A stretch of DNA of 64,000 nt from Leifsonia shinshuensis (GCF_013410375.1 NZ_JACCFL010000001.1:2418001-2482000); one strand, 5' to 3'; counted from the stretch's first letter, positions 1-11,845 are shown. The notes: generated from the sequence alone by a model not told the origin. A program made the numbers and translations.

Positions 1-2
1 CA

Positions 3-305
3 CGGTCGTGCGGCGTGCTCATCCTCGACGAGCCCACGTCGGCTCTCGACGCGGACACCGAGCGGGCGTTGGTCGCCTCGCTGCGGGCCGTCGCGGCGGA
101 GGGGGTGGCGGTGCTGGTGGTCAGCCACCGGGAGGCGGTCGTGGCGGCCGCCGATGAGGTTCTGGAGCTCGGCGGGGTCCTGGAGCGCGACGGGGTCCTG
201 GAGCGCGATGGAGTCTCGGAGCACGAGGGGGTCCACGAGCGCGACGGGGTTCTGGAGCGCTCCGGTGTCCTGCAGAACGGAGGGCTCTCCGATGTCCGTC
301 ACTAG
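3..305 (+). CDS. cydD: CydD-like thiol reductant ABC exporter subunit, C-terminal fragment
   Basis: Only the last part of an ABC ATPase is present; the start lies beyond the left edge. Visible are the Walker B segment LILDEPTSALD and the H-loop VVSHR, so this is the C-terminal end of a nucleotide-binding domain. The stop overlaps the start of cydC by 14 nt. CydD pairs with CydC as an inner-membrane exporter of cysteine/glutathione needed to assemble cytochrome bd oxidase (family knowledge); the assignment rests on this pairing. Oddly, the protein ends in about six degenerate copies of a hexapeptide like GVLERD (nt 174-281), a tail I would not expect in CydD. Confidence 0.75.
   Translation, partial: RSCGVLILDEPTSALDADTERALVASLRAVAAEGVAVLVVSHREAVVAAADEVLELGGVLERDGVLERDGVSEHEGVHERDGVLERSGVLQNGGLSDVRH
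174..281 (+). repeat. 18-nt in-frame minisatellite, six copies, in the 3' end of cydD
   Basis: Six consecutive 18-nt units beginning GGGGTCCTGGAGCGCGAC. The first two differ at one base and the later ones are more diverged. Each encodes a hexapeptide of the GVLERD type. The period keeps the reading frame. Confidence 0.85.
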
Positions 306-2031
306 CCCCGTGCGCGCCACAACGGACCGCACCACGAGCGAGAGCGCCCAGACCCGCCGCATCCTCCGGCTCGCCCTCCCTCCCGCGCGTCGGCTGTGGG
401 CCGCGATCGCGCTCGGCGCGCTGAGCGGCGGCAGCGCGGTCGCCCTCCTCGGGGTGTCGGCGTGGCTCATCACCCGCGCGGCCGAGCAGCCCGCGCTCAT
501 GTACATCTCGATGGCCGTCGTCGGCGTCCGCGCCTTCGCCCTCGGCCGCGCCTTCTTCCGCTACCTGGAACGGCTCGCCGGCCACGACGCCGCCTTCCGC
601 CGGCTCGGCGACATCCGCGCCGACCTGTTCGCCCGACTCATCCCGCTCGGACCGGACGGCGTCGGCGCGGGCGACCGGCGCGACGACCGCGCCCGCGGCG
701 GCGAACTGCTCACGCGCCTCGCCGACGACGCGGACGAGCTGCCCGACTACGCGCTCCGCGTCGTCCAGCCGGTGGTGGCGGGCGGCGTGGTGGTCCTCGC
801 CAGCGCGGTCGCCGCCTTCCTGCTGCTGCCGGCGGCCGGCGTCGCCCTGCTGCTGACGCTCGCCGCCGCCTTCGTCGCGGGGACGCTCGTCAACCGATGG
901 GCGTCCGGCTCGGCCGAACGGCGGATCGCGCCGCTGCGGGCGGAGCTCGCCGCGGCCCTGCACGAGCTGGTCACGGACCTGGACCTGCTGATCGCCTTCG
1001 ACGCGCTCCCGGAGGCCAGGGAGCGAGTGCGCCGGGCGAGCGCGCGGCTCACCGCGGCCGTCCGCACCCGCGCGGCCGGGCTCGGGCTCACGGCCGGCGC
1101 GGTCTCCCTGCTCGCCGGGATCGCGACCGTCCTGGCACTGGCGACCGGCATCCCGGCCCTGGAGTCCGGGCGCCTCAACGGGCCGGCGCTCGCGGTGGTG
1201 GCCCTGCTGCCGCTCGCGGTGTTCGAGGTGTTCGGCACGCTGCCGCTCGCGTTCGGCGCCTGGCGGCGGGTGCGCGCAAGCGCCGAGCGGATCGCGGACA
1301 CCGTCCCGGCAGAGCTCCCCGAGGGCATCCCGGTGGACGCTCCGCACGCCGCGACCCTCTCGGTGGTGGGCGTCCCCGACGTGGTCCTGGAGCTCCGGAC
1401 GGCGCACTGGCCGGGGGAGGCCGCACCCGTGCTGCACGACCTCCGGCTGCGGCTGGCCGCGGGCGAGCGCGTCGTGCTGACCGGTCCGACCGGCGCGGGC
1501 AAGACCGCCCTCGCCCACGTGCTGACCCGGTTCCTCGACCTCGACGGGCGCTACACGATCGACGGCGTCGACGTCCGTGGGGTGCGCCAGGACGATGTGC
1601 GCCGCGTGGTCGGCCTGGTGGAGCAGCGACCCTACCTGTTCGACGCCGACCTCCGGCAGAACCTGCTGTTCGCCCGCGACACCGCGACCGACGACGAGCT
1701 GCTGGCGGTGCTGGATCGTGTCGGCCTGGGGGAGTGGACGCGCGAGCGCGGCGGCCTCGGCAGCGCCGTCGGCGAGCGCGGCGCGCTGGTGTCGGGCGGT
1801 CAGGCCCAGCGGATCGCGTTGGCGCGCGCGCTGCTGGCGGACTTCCCGGTGCTCGTCGTCGACGAGCCGACCGCGAACGTGGACGCCGGCGTCGCCGACC
1901 GGATCGTGCGCGACATCCTCGGCACGGCCGCGGCCGACGGTCGCACGGTGCTGCTGATCTCGCACACGCCGGTCCCCGACGCGCTCGTGACGCGGCGCAT
2001 TCGTCTGGAGGGCGGCACCCTCGTCGGGTGA
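292..2031 (+). CDS. cydC: CydC thiol reductant ABC exporter subunit
   Basis: A 579-residue fused permease-ATPase. The first 310 or so residues hold the hydrophobic transmembrane helices. The C-terminal ATPase has Walker A GPTGAGKTAL near residue 397, the signature VSGGQAQR near 499 and Walker B VLVVDEPTANVD near 521. The ATG at 292 overlaps the end of cydD, so the two are translationally coupled. An upstream ATG at 154 would only add residues read out of frame from cydD, so it was not used. CydDC exports thiols that support haem insertion into cytochrome bd; cydAB would be expected just left of the window. Confidence 0.88.
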   Translation: MSVTSPVRATTDRTTSESAQTRRILRLALPPARRLWAAIALGALSGGSAVALLGVSAWLITRAAEQPALMYISMAVVGVRAFALGRAFFRYLERLAGHDAAFRRLGDIRADLFARLIPLGPDGVGAGDRRDDRARGGELLTRLADDADELPDYALRVVQPVVAGGVVVLASAVAAFLLLPAAGVALLLTLAAAFVAGTLVNRWASGSAERRIAPLRAELAAALHELVTDLDLLIAFDALPEARERVRRASARLTAAVRTRAAGLGLTAGAVSLLAGIATVLALATGIPALESGRLNGPALAVVALLPLAVFEVFGTLPLAFGAWRRVRASAERIADTVPAELPEGIPVDAPHAATLSVVGVPDVVLELRTAHWPGEAAPVLHDLRLRLAAGERVVLTGPTGAGKTALAHVLTRFLDLDGRYTIDGVDVRGVRQDDVRRVVGLVEQRPYLFDADLRQNLLFARDTATDDELLAVLDRVGLGEWTRERGGLGSAVGERGALVSGGQAQRIALARALLADFPVLVVDEPTANVDAGVADRIVRDILGTAAADGRTVLLISHTPVPDALVTRRIRLEGGTLVG

Positions 2032-2040
2032 CGCGCGTGA

Positions 2041-2103
2041 GATTCCCCACATTCGTGCCGAATGTGGGGTTTGGCGCGCGGATTCGCGACATTCGTGCCG
2101 AAT
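2041..2103. repeat. intergenic hairpin plus direct repeat between cydC and pabC
   Basis: A perfect 11-bp stem CCCCACATTCG (2045-2055) pairs with 2059-2069 across a 3-nt loop. A 23-nt unit starting GATTC at 2041 recurs at 2081-2103 with a few changes (40-nt period). It lies between convergent gene ends, so it could act as a two-way terminator, although there is no T-tract. Confidence 0.75.
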
Positions 2104-2127
2104 CTCGGTGGCGTGGCCCGGCGCGCG

Positions 2128-2913
2128 TCAGCGGATCGGTCGCGCGAGCGCCCCGAAACGGGACCGCCACGCGGCGGTGCGGCCCGGGTCGTGCGCGAGA
2201 GTCGGGCCGTCCACCCACACGGTGACGTCGCGGATCCCGTGCAGCGCGTTGACGGCCCAGAGAGCAGCGCCGTCGAGCTCGGACGGGCGCACCGCCTCCT
2301 CCTCGACGGGGACGCCGAGGGCGGCGGCGATCCCGCGCACCGTCCGCGCGGCCACGCTGGCCACCCGGGCCAACTCGAACGGCGGAGCGAACAGCGTGCC
2401 GCCGCGCCACCACAGCAGCGCCGTGGTCGTGCCGTCGGCCACCCGTCCGTCGTCCAAGAGCACCGCCTCCTGGGCGCCCACCCGCTGGGCGCTCTGCCGG
2501 AGTGCGTTCAGCCGGTCGATGTCCGGGCCCTTCAGGTGCGGCACGCGCCGCGGGTCGGTCGCGGCGGTCGCGACCACCAGGTCCGTGCCGAGCGGCGGCG
2601 CCGTGCGCAGCCGGAAGCGCAGGCGCAACGCGTCCCGCGCCCGCACCAGCTCGAACCGCGGGAACCAGCGTTCGTCGTCCGGCAGCAGGGCGACGCCCGC
2701 CTCCCAGAACGCGTCGAGCTCCGCCCGGTCGCGGAAGCCCTGCTCGCGGGCGGTCTCCGCGAAGCGCTCCCGGTGCAGGCCGAGCGCGAGAGCGCGGCCC
2801 GACGAGACCAGGAACGAGTCCGCCGCGAGCAGCTCGGTCTCCACGACCTCGCAGTCGTCGCGCACGGCGAGCGCGCCGGCGGACCAGTCATAGAGGGTGG
2901 CGGTCGTCTGCAT
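2128..2913 (-). CDS. pabC: aminotransferase class IV (probable aminodeoxychorismate lyase)
   Basis: A 261-residue fold-type IV PLP enzyme. The segment HLKGPDIDRLNALRQSA holds the likely PLP-binding lysine and a pattern like the LKxLNR segment of PabC. An acidic substrate-facing region (VLLDDGRVADGTTTALLWW) matches the family's typical EALLLDxxG...E.ssN region, though the usual glutamate and asparagine are not obvious. It is divergent from pabB with about 60 nt between the starts, which supports a role in converting aminodeoxychorismate to p-aminobenzoate for folate. A branched-chain or D-amino-acid aminotransferase is a weaker alternative. Confidence 0.72.
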   Translation of the reverse strand: MQTTATLYDWSAGALAVRDDCEVVETELLAADSFLVSSGRALALGLHRERFAETAREQGFRDRAELDAFWEAGVALLPDDERWFPRFELVRARDALRLRFRLRTAPPLGTDLVVATAATDPRRVPHLKGPDIDRLNALRQSAQRVGAQEAVLLDDGRVADGTTTALLWWRGGTLFAPPFELARVASVAARTVRGIAAALGVPVEEEAVRPSELDGAALWAVNALHGIRDVTVWVDGPTLAHDPGRTAAWRSRFGALARPIR

Positions 2914-2975
2914 CCGTTCAGGCTAACGCGAGGCGCGCGATGAGCGGACGCGGCCGCCTGGTGCAGACTGGGGCG

Positions 2976-4358
2976 GTGCGCCTCCCACCCCGAACCCAAC
3001 GCCTGCACACGCCGGTCGACCCCGCGGACGCCTTCGCTGTGCTGTTCGCCGAGGGCGACGCGGTCTGGCTCGACAACGGGACGGAGGCGGAGACCGGCCG
3101 CAGCTTCCTGGGCACGGGGACGCGCGTCGCGACCGCGTCCGTCGCGGCGGGCACGGTGACGGTCGACGGGCGGACGACCGCGGGCGGCATCCTCGACACC
3201 CTGCGACCCGCGCCGGGAGCGCGCGCCGACACCCACGGGCACCCGCTGGGCTGGATCGGCTGGCTCGGCTACGAGGCGGGCGCTGCGGCGCTCGGAGTCC
3301 CGTACACCGCAGGTCCGGGCCAGGACGCGGCCTTCCTGTTCGTCGACCGGCTCGTCGTCTTCGACCACGCGGACGGCTCGGCAACCGTGGTGGACGCCAC
3401 GCCGGACGGCGCCTGGCTGCGCCGCGCCGTCGACGTGCTCGCGGGCGCCCGCGGGGCGGCCTCCCGCTACGCGGCCGCGCACCCCATCCGCGACGGTGAG
3501 GCCGCCGCCGTCTGGCGGCACGGCGACGACGACTACCTCGCCAGGATCGCCGCCTGCCAGGACTCCATCCGCGCCGGCGACGCGTACCAGCTGTGTCTGA
3601 CCAACACGGCGACGTCGGCGACCATGGCGGACCCGCTCGCCGTGCACCTCCGGCTCCGCCGCGACAGCCCGGCCCACCACGCCGGCTTCCTGCGGATCGG
3701 CGGCGAGGCGCTGGTGAGCTCGTCGCCGGAGCAGTTCCTCCTGGTCACTCCCGACGGCCGGGTGCGCACCAAGCCGATCAAGGGTACCCGGCCGCGCGGT
3801 GCGACGCTCGCCGAGGACCTCCGGCTGCGCGCGGAGCTGGAGGCCAGCGACAAGGAGCAGGCCGAGAACGTCATGATCGTGGACCTCATGCGCAACGACC
3901 TCGGACGCGTCTGCGAGGTCGGCAGCGTGGGGGTCCGGCACCTCCTGGAGGTGGAGAGCTACGCGCAGGTCCACCAGCTCGTCAGCACGGTCGAGGGCCG
4001 GCTGCAGCCGGGGCTGACCGCCGTCGACGCTCTGGCCGCCGCCTTCCCGGCCGGGTCGATGACCGGCGCGCCCAAGCTCTCCGCCATGCGCATCCTCGCG
4101 GGGCTGGAAGCCGGCCCGCGCGGGGTGTACTCGGGCTGCTTCGGCTCCCTCGCCGCGGACGGCTCGGCCGACCTCGCGATGGTGATCCGGAGCCTCCGGT
4201 TCCGCGACGGCACCGTCACGATCGGGGCCGGCGGCGGGATCACCGCCCTCTCCGTCCCCGCCGAGGAGCTCGACGAGGTGCACGTGAAGGCCGCGGCGCT
4301 GTTCCGGGCCGCCGGTCTCCGGCCGCCCGGGAACGGACGCGACCCCTCGAACGTTTAG
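2976..4358 (+). CDS. pabB: aminodeoxychorismate synthase component I
   Basis: A chorismate-binding enzyme of 460 residues. The motif PIKGTRPRG carries the lysine typical of PabB, where TrpE has alanine. The C-terminal part shows SMTGAPKLSAMRIL, GVYSGCFG and a final GAGGGIT segment. It converts chorismate to aminodeoxychorismate with ammonia from a PabA glutaminase, which is not in this window. I chose the GTG at 2976 because CAGACT lies 6 nt upstream, as at other leaderless starts here; an in-frame ATG at 2940 would add 12 residues. The domain is stand-alone, not fused to PabA. Confidence 0.87.
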   Translation: MRLPPRTQRLHTPVDPADAFAVLFAEGDAVWLDNGTEAETGRSFLGTGTRVATASVAAGTVTVDGRTTAGGILDTLRPAPGARADTHGHPLGWIGWLGYEAGAAALGVPYTAGPGQDAAFLFVDRLVVFDHADGSATVVDATPDGAWLRRAVDVLAGARGAASRYAAAHPIRDGEAAAVWRHGDDDYLARIAACQDSIRAGDAYQLCLTNTATSATMADPLAVHLRLRRDSPAHHAGFLRIGGEALVSSSPEQFLLVTPDGRVRTKPIKGTRPRGATLAEDLRLRAELEASDKEQAENVMIVDLMRNDLGRVCEVGSVGVRHLLEVESYAQVHQLVSTVEGRLQPGLTAVDALAAAFPAGSMTGAPKLSAMRILAGLEAGPRGVYSGCFGSLAADGSADLAMVIRSLRFRDGTVTIGAGGGITALSVPAEELDEVHVKAAALFRAAGLRPPGNGRDPSNV

Positions 4359-4442
4359 TAACCTGGAAGCTCGGGCCGCGCGCCCGATGCCTTCTCGTCG
4401 CGAAGCCCCTCCGGGCCGCGGCGACATCCGAGAGAGAGTCCA

Positions 4443-7031
<2,589 letters not shown>

Positions 7032-7054
7032 GCGCGGCTCTACCAGCGTTTGTG

Positions 7055-7087
7055 CGGCGGCGGTCCTCCACAGGAGGGCCGCCGCCG
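7055..7087 (+). terminator. terminator after leuS
   Basis: A 15-bp stem (CGGCGGCGGTCCTCC with its complement, one G-T wobble) and a 3-nt loop lie about 24 nt after the leuS stop. The T-tract is weak, as is usual for high-GC actinobacteria. Confidence 0.75.
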
Positions 7088-7150
7088 TCGTCTCTCCACC
7101 GATCCGGCGTCCGGCGGTCACCGCCCGTGCCGCCTTCGTAGCGTGAGGGG

Positions 7151-7795
7151 ATGCGACATCGGGACGAGGAGACGGAACGGGCGCCGTCGCGCCGGCTGAA
7201 GGTCGGGGTCGGAGCGGCGACCGTGCTGCTGGTCGCGGCGTTCGTGATCGCGGCGCTGATCTCGGGGCTCAGCGGCGGGCAGAAGGTGCCGCTCGCCCCG
7301 GTGACGCCGACAGGGTCGGCGACCGCCGCCCCGACGCCCGGCGGCCTCGCCGGAGCGGAGGAGGCGGAGCTGTTCGTGCACGTCTCCGGCGCGGTGAACA
7401 CGCCGGGTCTGATCCGGCTGGCGCCGGGCGCCCGGGTGGTCGACGCGGTGGAGGCCGCCGGCGGCCTCGCCGAGGGCGCCGACCCGGCCGGGCTGAACCT
7501 CGCCCGCCGGGTGCGCGACGGCGAGCAGCTGCGCGCGCCGCTGATCGGGGAGGTCGTGGTGGCGGACGGCGCCGACGGCGCGGGTGCCGCCGGCGCCGAC
7601 GGCGGCCTGGTCGACCTGAACACGGCCTCCACCGCCCAGCTGGAGTCCCTCCCGCGCATCGGCCCGGCGATGGCGCAGCGCATCGTCGACTGGCGGACGT
7701 CGAACGGCCGGTTCGGCGCGGTGACGGACCTCCTCAAGGTGACGGGGATCGGCCAGAAGCTCTTCGACGGCATCAAGGACCGGGTGACCGTCTGA
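7151..7795 (+). CDS. comEA: ComEA-like helix-hairpin-helix DNA-binding protein
   Basis: A 214-residue protein with one transmembrane anchor (about residues 22-40), a SLBB-like middle domain (FVHVSGAVNTPGLIRL...GARVVDAVEAAGG) and a C-terminal double helix-hairpin-helix (about 148-214, VDLNTASTAQLESLPRIGP). In competent bacteria ComEA binds incoming DNA outside the membrane and passes it to ComEC. A GAGGGG ribosome-binding site directly precedes the ATG. The stop overlaps the comEC ATG by one base. Whether this organism is naturally competent cannot be read from the sequence. Confidence 0.93.
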   Translation: MRHRDEETERAPSRRLKVGVGAATVLLVAAFVIAALISGLSGGQKVPLAPVTPTGSATAAPTPGGLAGAEEAELFVHVSGAVNTPGLIRLAPGARVVDAVEAAGGLAEGADPAGLNLARRVRDGEQLRAPLIGEVVVADGADGAGAAGADGGLVDLNTASTAQLESLPRIGPAMAQRIVDWRTSNGRFGAVTDLLKVTGIGQKLFDGIKDRVTV

Positions 7796-10683
7796 TGCCC
7801 GATCTGCGACTGGCGATCCCGGCGGCGGCGCTGTGGGCGTGCTGCGGGGTCGGGGTGGGGTTCGCGCAGACGATGCCCGTGGTGGCGGGGGTCGCCGGTG
7901 TCGGGGCTGTCGTGGTGCTGGTGCTGGCGGCGTGGGTGGCGCGGGATGGTGAGCGGGGGCGTCCTACCGGTGGGTCCGGTGCTGAGGGACGGGCCGCTGC
8001 TGCGCGACGCGACGGAGGGCCCGATGCGGACAGCTCGTCCGAATGGGTCGACCCGTGGACGAGCCAGGGGGCCACGGCCGCCGCGTGGGGCGCCGTTCCC
8101 GCGACCCGACGCCGACCGCTCCGGCCGACTCCGCTCCTGGCGGCCGCAGCGGTCTCCCTCGCGGCGGTCGCCCTCGGGGCCGTCTCGATCGGGGTGCTCG
8201 CGCCCGGCCGCACGGACCCGGTGCTCGCGGCGGCGTCCGACCACCAGGGCACCGTGGAGGTCGCACTCCGGGTCGAGAGCCCGCCGAAGCGCTCCGCTGC
8301 GGGGCTCGACGGCGTGGAGCGGTGGCGGCTGCGCGGGACCACGGTCGCCCTCGGGCCGGGGGACGGATCGGCCGGGCCGGCTGGCCCGACGCGCGAGCTG
8401 CGCAGTCCCATCCACGCCGGCGTCCCCGTCTCGGTGATCGTCCCCGGCGACGTCCACTCGGTCCGGGCCTACGCTCTCGGCACGGTGATCGCCGGGAGCA
8501 TGAGCGTCCGCCCCAACCAGCCCGGAGAGGCGACGACCTTCACGCTCCGCGGCACGGCGCCGCCCGAGGTGCGCGAGGCGCCGCCCTGGTGGCTCGCCTG
8601 GCCGGCCCCGGTCCGCGCCGCGTTCGCCGACGCGGCCTCCGCGACCCCGGGCGACGGCGGCGACCTCCTGCCCGGGCTCGCGATCGGCGACGAGACCAAT
8701 GTCGGCGCCGACCTCGACGACGCGATGAAGCTCAGCGCGCTCAGCCACCTGACCGCGGTCTCCGGGGCCAACTGCGCCCTGGTGACCGGGCTGGTGTTCC
8801 TGCTCGCGCGCGTGGCCGGGGTCGGCCGCCGCGGGCGCATCGTCGTGGCGGGGGCGTCGCTCGCGGCGTTCGTCGTGCTGGTCGGTCCGGGAGCGAGCGT
8901 GATCCGCGCGGCGACGATGGCCGCGGTCGTGCTCGTCGGGCTCGCGCGCGGTCGGGTGGCGGACGGCCTTCCCGCGCTCGCCCTGGCCGTGGTCGTCCTG
9001 CTGGTGCGGGATCCCTGGCTGGCCCGGGACTACGGCTTCGCGCTCTCCGTGCTCGCGACCGGCGGCCTCTTGCTCCTCGCCCGGCCGCTCGCGCGGCGGC
9101 TGGAGAGGTGGCTGCCGCGGAGCGTCGCGTTCGCGCTGGCCGTCCCGCTGGCGGCGCAGCTCGCCTGCCAACCCGTCCTGATCCTGCTGACGCCGACGCT
9201 CCCGCTGTTCGGCGTGCCGGCCAACCTGGTCGCGGAGCCCGCTGCCCCCGTCGCGACGGTGCTGGGCTGCGTCGCCTGCCTGCTGCTCACCTGGGCGCCG
9301 ACGCTCGGCGCGCTGGTGGTGTGGGTGGCCTGGCTGCCCTCGGCCTGGATCGCGGCGGTGGCGCGGTTCGCGGCCGGACTGCCAGGAACGGCGCTGCCGT
9401 GGCCGGACGGGATCCTCGGCGTGACCCTGTGCGCGCTGACGCTCGTCGCCGTGGCACTCCTGGCGGTGCGCGCGCGGCTCCCGCGGTCCGTTGCCGCCGC
9501 GGCGACGGTGGGCCTCGTGGGCGGCGCGACCGTGTACCCCGGGGCGCTCGGCGGGATCGGCGCCGGCCTCTCCTGGGGACGGCCGGCGGACTGGGTCTAC
9601 GCCGCGTGCGATGTCGGCCAGGGCGACGCCCTGCTGCTGCGCGACGGCGCCCACGTCGGGCTCATCGACGTGGGACGGCATCCCCAGCACGTGGCGGCGT
9701 GCCTGGACACGCTCGGGATCGCGCGGCTCGACTGGGTGCTGCTCACTCACTTCGACATCGATCACGTCGGCGGGGCCGACGCGGTGCTCGGCCGGACCGA
9801 CCGCGCGATCGTGGGTCAGGCCGACCGGCCGTCCGACCACGCGCTCGTCGGCCGGCTCACGGCGGGCGGGATCGCGGTCGAGCAGGGCCACGCCGGCGTC
9901 GAGGGCGCCCTCGGCGCACTGCGCTGGCGGATCGTCTGGCCGCCGTCGGTCGCGCCGGGGGAGACCGCGCTGAGCGGCAACCCGGGCAGCCTCATCGTGC
10001 GCACCGAGGGGACCGGCCTCAGCGGTTTGTTCCTCGGCGACCTGGGCGAACGCGAGCAGGAGCAGCTCCAGGCCACCGGGGTGCTCGGCGCGACCGACGT
10101 CGTCAAGGTCGCCCACCACGGCTCCGCGGATCAGAGCGAGGCGCTCTACGACGCGATCCACGCCCGCCTCGGCCTGCTGTCCGTCGGGGCGGACAACGGC
10201 TACGGCCACCCGACGGCGCGCGCCTTCGAGCTGCTCGACCGGTCGGGCGCCGCGTCAGCGCGGACGGACCGGTCCGGCCTGCTGCTGGTCTCCGCGGGGC
10301 CGGACGGCCCGCGGCTCTGGGTGGAGCGACCGGACGACGGCGCCGCGGCGGGCGCTGCCGGTGGTCGCCCCTATCCTGGATACGGACGAGGAGGAACGTG
10401 GCGACACGAAGCAGCAGCAGGGGCGGTTCGCGAGGCCGGACGGGCGGTGCGCCCGCGAAGAGCGCCATCCCGCAGCTCGCGTGGAACCAGATCCGGCCCG
10501 CGCCGGTCGTCCTGGTGTCCGGCACGGAGGGCTTCCTCGCCGACCGGGCCACGCGGCTGCTGCGCGACCGCCTCAAGCAGGAGGACCCCAGCCTGGAGGT
10601 CAGCGACCTCTCGGCGGCGGACTACGCTCCCGGGGAGCTCCTCACGCTCGCGAGCCCCTCCCTGTTCGGGGAGCCGCGGCTGA
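7795..10683 (+). CDS. comEC: ComEC/Rec2 DNA-uptake channel
   Basis: A polytopic membrane protein with an N-terminal hydrophobic domain, the central competence domain (LSHLTAVSGANCALV near residue 320) and a C-terminal metallo-beta-lactamase-like domain. The last shows VGQGDALLL near 607, THFDIDHVGG near 651 and VAHHGSADQS near 774. It forms the channel through which single-stranded DNA enters. The frame stays open for about 95 residues past the recognisable end, giving an Arg/Ser-rich tail that runs 286 nt into holA. That tail looks like holA read out of frame, so the useful protein probably ends near residue 865. Confidence 0.92.
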   Translation: MPDLRLAIPAAALWACCGVGVGFAQTMPVVAGVAGVGAVVVLVLAAWVARDGERGRPTGGSGAEGRAAAARRDGGPDADSSSEWVDPWTSQGATAAAWGAVPATRRRPLRPTPLLAAAAVSLAAVALGAVSIGVLAPGRTDPVLAAASDHQGTVEVALRVESPPKRSAAGLDGVERWRLRGTTVALGPGDGSAGPAGPTRELRSPIHAGVPVSVIVPGDVHSVRAYALGTVIAGSMSVRPNQPGEATTFTLRGTAPPEVREAPPWWLAWPAPVRAAFADAASATPGDGGDLLPGLAIGDETNVGADLDDAMKLSALSHLTAVSGANCALVTGLVFLLARVAGVGRRGRIVVAGASLAAFVVLVGPGASVIRAATMAAVVLVGLARGRVADGLPALALAVVVLLVRDPWLARDYGFALSVLATGGLLLLARPLARRLERWLPRSVAFALAVPLAAQLACQPVLILLTPTLPLFGVPANLVAEPAAPVATVLGCVACLLLTWAPTLGALVVWVAWLPSAWIAAVARFAAGLPGTALPWPDGILGVTLCALTLVAVALLAVRARLPRSVAAAATVGLVGGATVYPGALGGIGAGLSWGRPADWVYAACDVGQGDALLLRDGAHVGLIDVGRHPQHVAACLDTLGIARLDWVLLTHFDIDHVGGADAVLGRTDRAIVGQADRPSDHALVGRLTAGGIAVEQGHAGVEGALGALRWRIVWPPSVAPGETALSGNPGSLIVRTEGTGLSGLFLGDLGEREQEQLQATGVLGATDVVKVAHHGSADQSEALYDAIHARLGLLSVGADNGYGHPTARAFELLDRSGAASARTDRSGLLLVSAGPDGPRLWVERPDDGAAAGAAGGRPYPGYGRGGTWRHEAAAGAVREAGRAVRPRRAPSRSSRGTRSGPRRSSWCPARRASSPTGPRGCCATASSRRTPAWRSATSRRRTTLPGSSSRSRAPPCSGSRG

Positions 10684-11447
10684 TCCGGGTGGACGCCGTC
10701 GAGAAGACCGGCGACCCGTTCCTCTCCGACATGCTCGACTACCTCGCGGCGCCGGCCGACGGGACGGTCGTGGTGCTGCGGCACGCGGGCGGCGTGCGCG
10801 GCAAGAAGCTCCTCGACGCGATCCGCGCGGGGACCGGCGGCGGCATCGAGGTCGTCTGCGCGGAGCTCAAGAAGGACACCGAGAAGTACGACTTCGCTCA
10901 GGCGGAGTTCGCCGCCGCGGGCCGCAAGATCGCGCCCGGGGCGCTCCGGGCGCTCACGTCGGCGTTCACCGACGACCTCGCTGAGCTCGCCGCCGCCTGC
11001 CAGCAGCTGCTGTCGGACTCCGCGGAGCAGATCACCGAGGCGACGGTCGACAAGTACTACGGGGGGCGCGTCGAGACGAACGCCTTCCAGGTCGCCGACC
11101 AGGCGATCGCCGGCCGGTACGGGGAGGCGCTCGTGACGATGCGGCACGCGCTGGCGTCAGGAGCCGACCCGGTGCCGATGGTGGCAGCGTTCGCGAGCAA
11201 GATCCGGACGATGGCCAAGATCTCCGGCGCCCGTGGCGGCTCAGGCCAGCTCGCGCAGCAGTTCGGCCTCGCGCCGTGGCAGGTCGACCGCGCCCGCCGC
11301 GACCTGTCCGGCTGGACCGAGGACGGCCTGGGCCGGTGCATCGAGGTGCTCGCCGAGACCGACGCCAACGTCAAGGGCGGCGGCCGCGACCCGGTGTTCG
11401 CGCTCGAACGCATGATCCGCATCGTCAGCGCCCGCGGCCGCGCCTGA
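10398..11447 (+). CDS. holA: DNA polymerase III delta subunit
   Basis: A clamp-loader subunit of 349 residues. The N-terminus has PAPVVLVSGTEGFLADRA, the region between has FQVADQAIAGRYGEAL, and the C-terminal collar domain follows. It opens the sliding clamp as part of the DnaX complex. The GTG at 10398 is preceded by GAGGAGGA and lies inside the 3' end of the comEC frame. comEA, comEC and holA form a conserved bacterial cluster. A hairpin follows at 11511. Confidence 0.93.
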   Translation: MATRSSSRGGSRGRTGGAPAKSAIPQLAWNQIRPAPVVLVSGTEGFLADRATRLLRDRLKQEDPSLEVSDLSAADYAPGELLTLASPSLFGEPRLIRVDAVEKTGDPFLSDMLDYLAAPADGTVVVLRHAGGVRGKKLLDAIRAGTGGGIEVVCAELKKDTEKYDFAQAEFAAAGRKIAPGALRALTSAFTDDLAELAAACQQLLSDSAEQITEATVDKYYGGRVETNAFQVADQAIAGRYGEALVTMRHALASGADPVPMVAAFASKIRTMAKISGARGGSGQLAQQFGLAPWQVDRARRDLSGWTEDGLGRCIEVLAETDANVKGGGRDPVFALERMIRIVSARGRA

Positions 11448-11510
11448 CCGGTCCGGCGTGGCGTACGCGCCGCTGCCCGTGGTCAGCCGGCATCCCGCGC
11501 ACACATGCAG

Positions 11511-11547
11511 CGAGCCCCCGCTCCCGTGGGTACGGGGCGGGGGCTCG
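11511..11547. terminator. bidirectional terminator between holA and rpsT
   Basis: A perfect 11-bp stem CGAGCCCCCGC (11511-11521) pairs with 11537-11547 around a 15-nt loop that can pair further. It lies between two convergent genes. Confidence 0.8.
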
Positions 11548-11584
11548 TCGCGGCGCGGGACAGGTCCCGCGAGCGGTCACCGTG

Positions 11585-11845
11585 TCAGAGCGCGGCGACC
11601 TGCTTGGCGATGGCCGACTTGCGGTTCGCCGCCTGGTTCTTGTGGATGACGCCCTTGCTGGCCGCCTTGTCGATCTTCTTGGCGGCGAGACGCAGCGCCG
11701 CGGTCGCCTTCTCCTTGTCGCCGGCGACGACAGCCTCGCGGGTGGCGCGGATGGCCGTCTTCAGCTCGCTCTTGACCGCCTTGTTGCGCTCCTGCGCCTT
11801 CTTGTTGGTCTTGTTGCGCTTGATCTGCGACTTGATGTTTGCCAC
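11585..11845 (-). CDS. rpsT: 30S ribosomal protein S20
   Basis: An 86-residue lysine- and alanine-rich protein beginning [20 protein letters not shown], the typical S20 start, at normal family length. It binds the 5' domain of 16S rRNA during small-subunit assembly. It is monocistronic and convergent with holA. A promoter about 105 nt upstream implies a leader of some 95-100 nt; S20 regulates its own translation in other bacteria, so this leader may be involved. Confidence 0.98.
   Translation of the reverse strand: MANIKSQIKRNKTNKKAQERNKAVKSELKTAIRATREAVVAGDKEKATAALRLAAKKIDKAASKGVIHKNQAANRKSAIAKQVAAL

Noticed and set aside
121..2052. Long minus-strand open frame opposite cydC (643 codons)
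   Set aside because: Arg/His/Gly-rich composition of a shadow frame in high-GC DNA; cydC on the other strand has full motifs.
4359..4442. Possible T-box or leader before leuS
   Set aside because: Only 84 nt, no T-box motif and no hairpin of the expected type.
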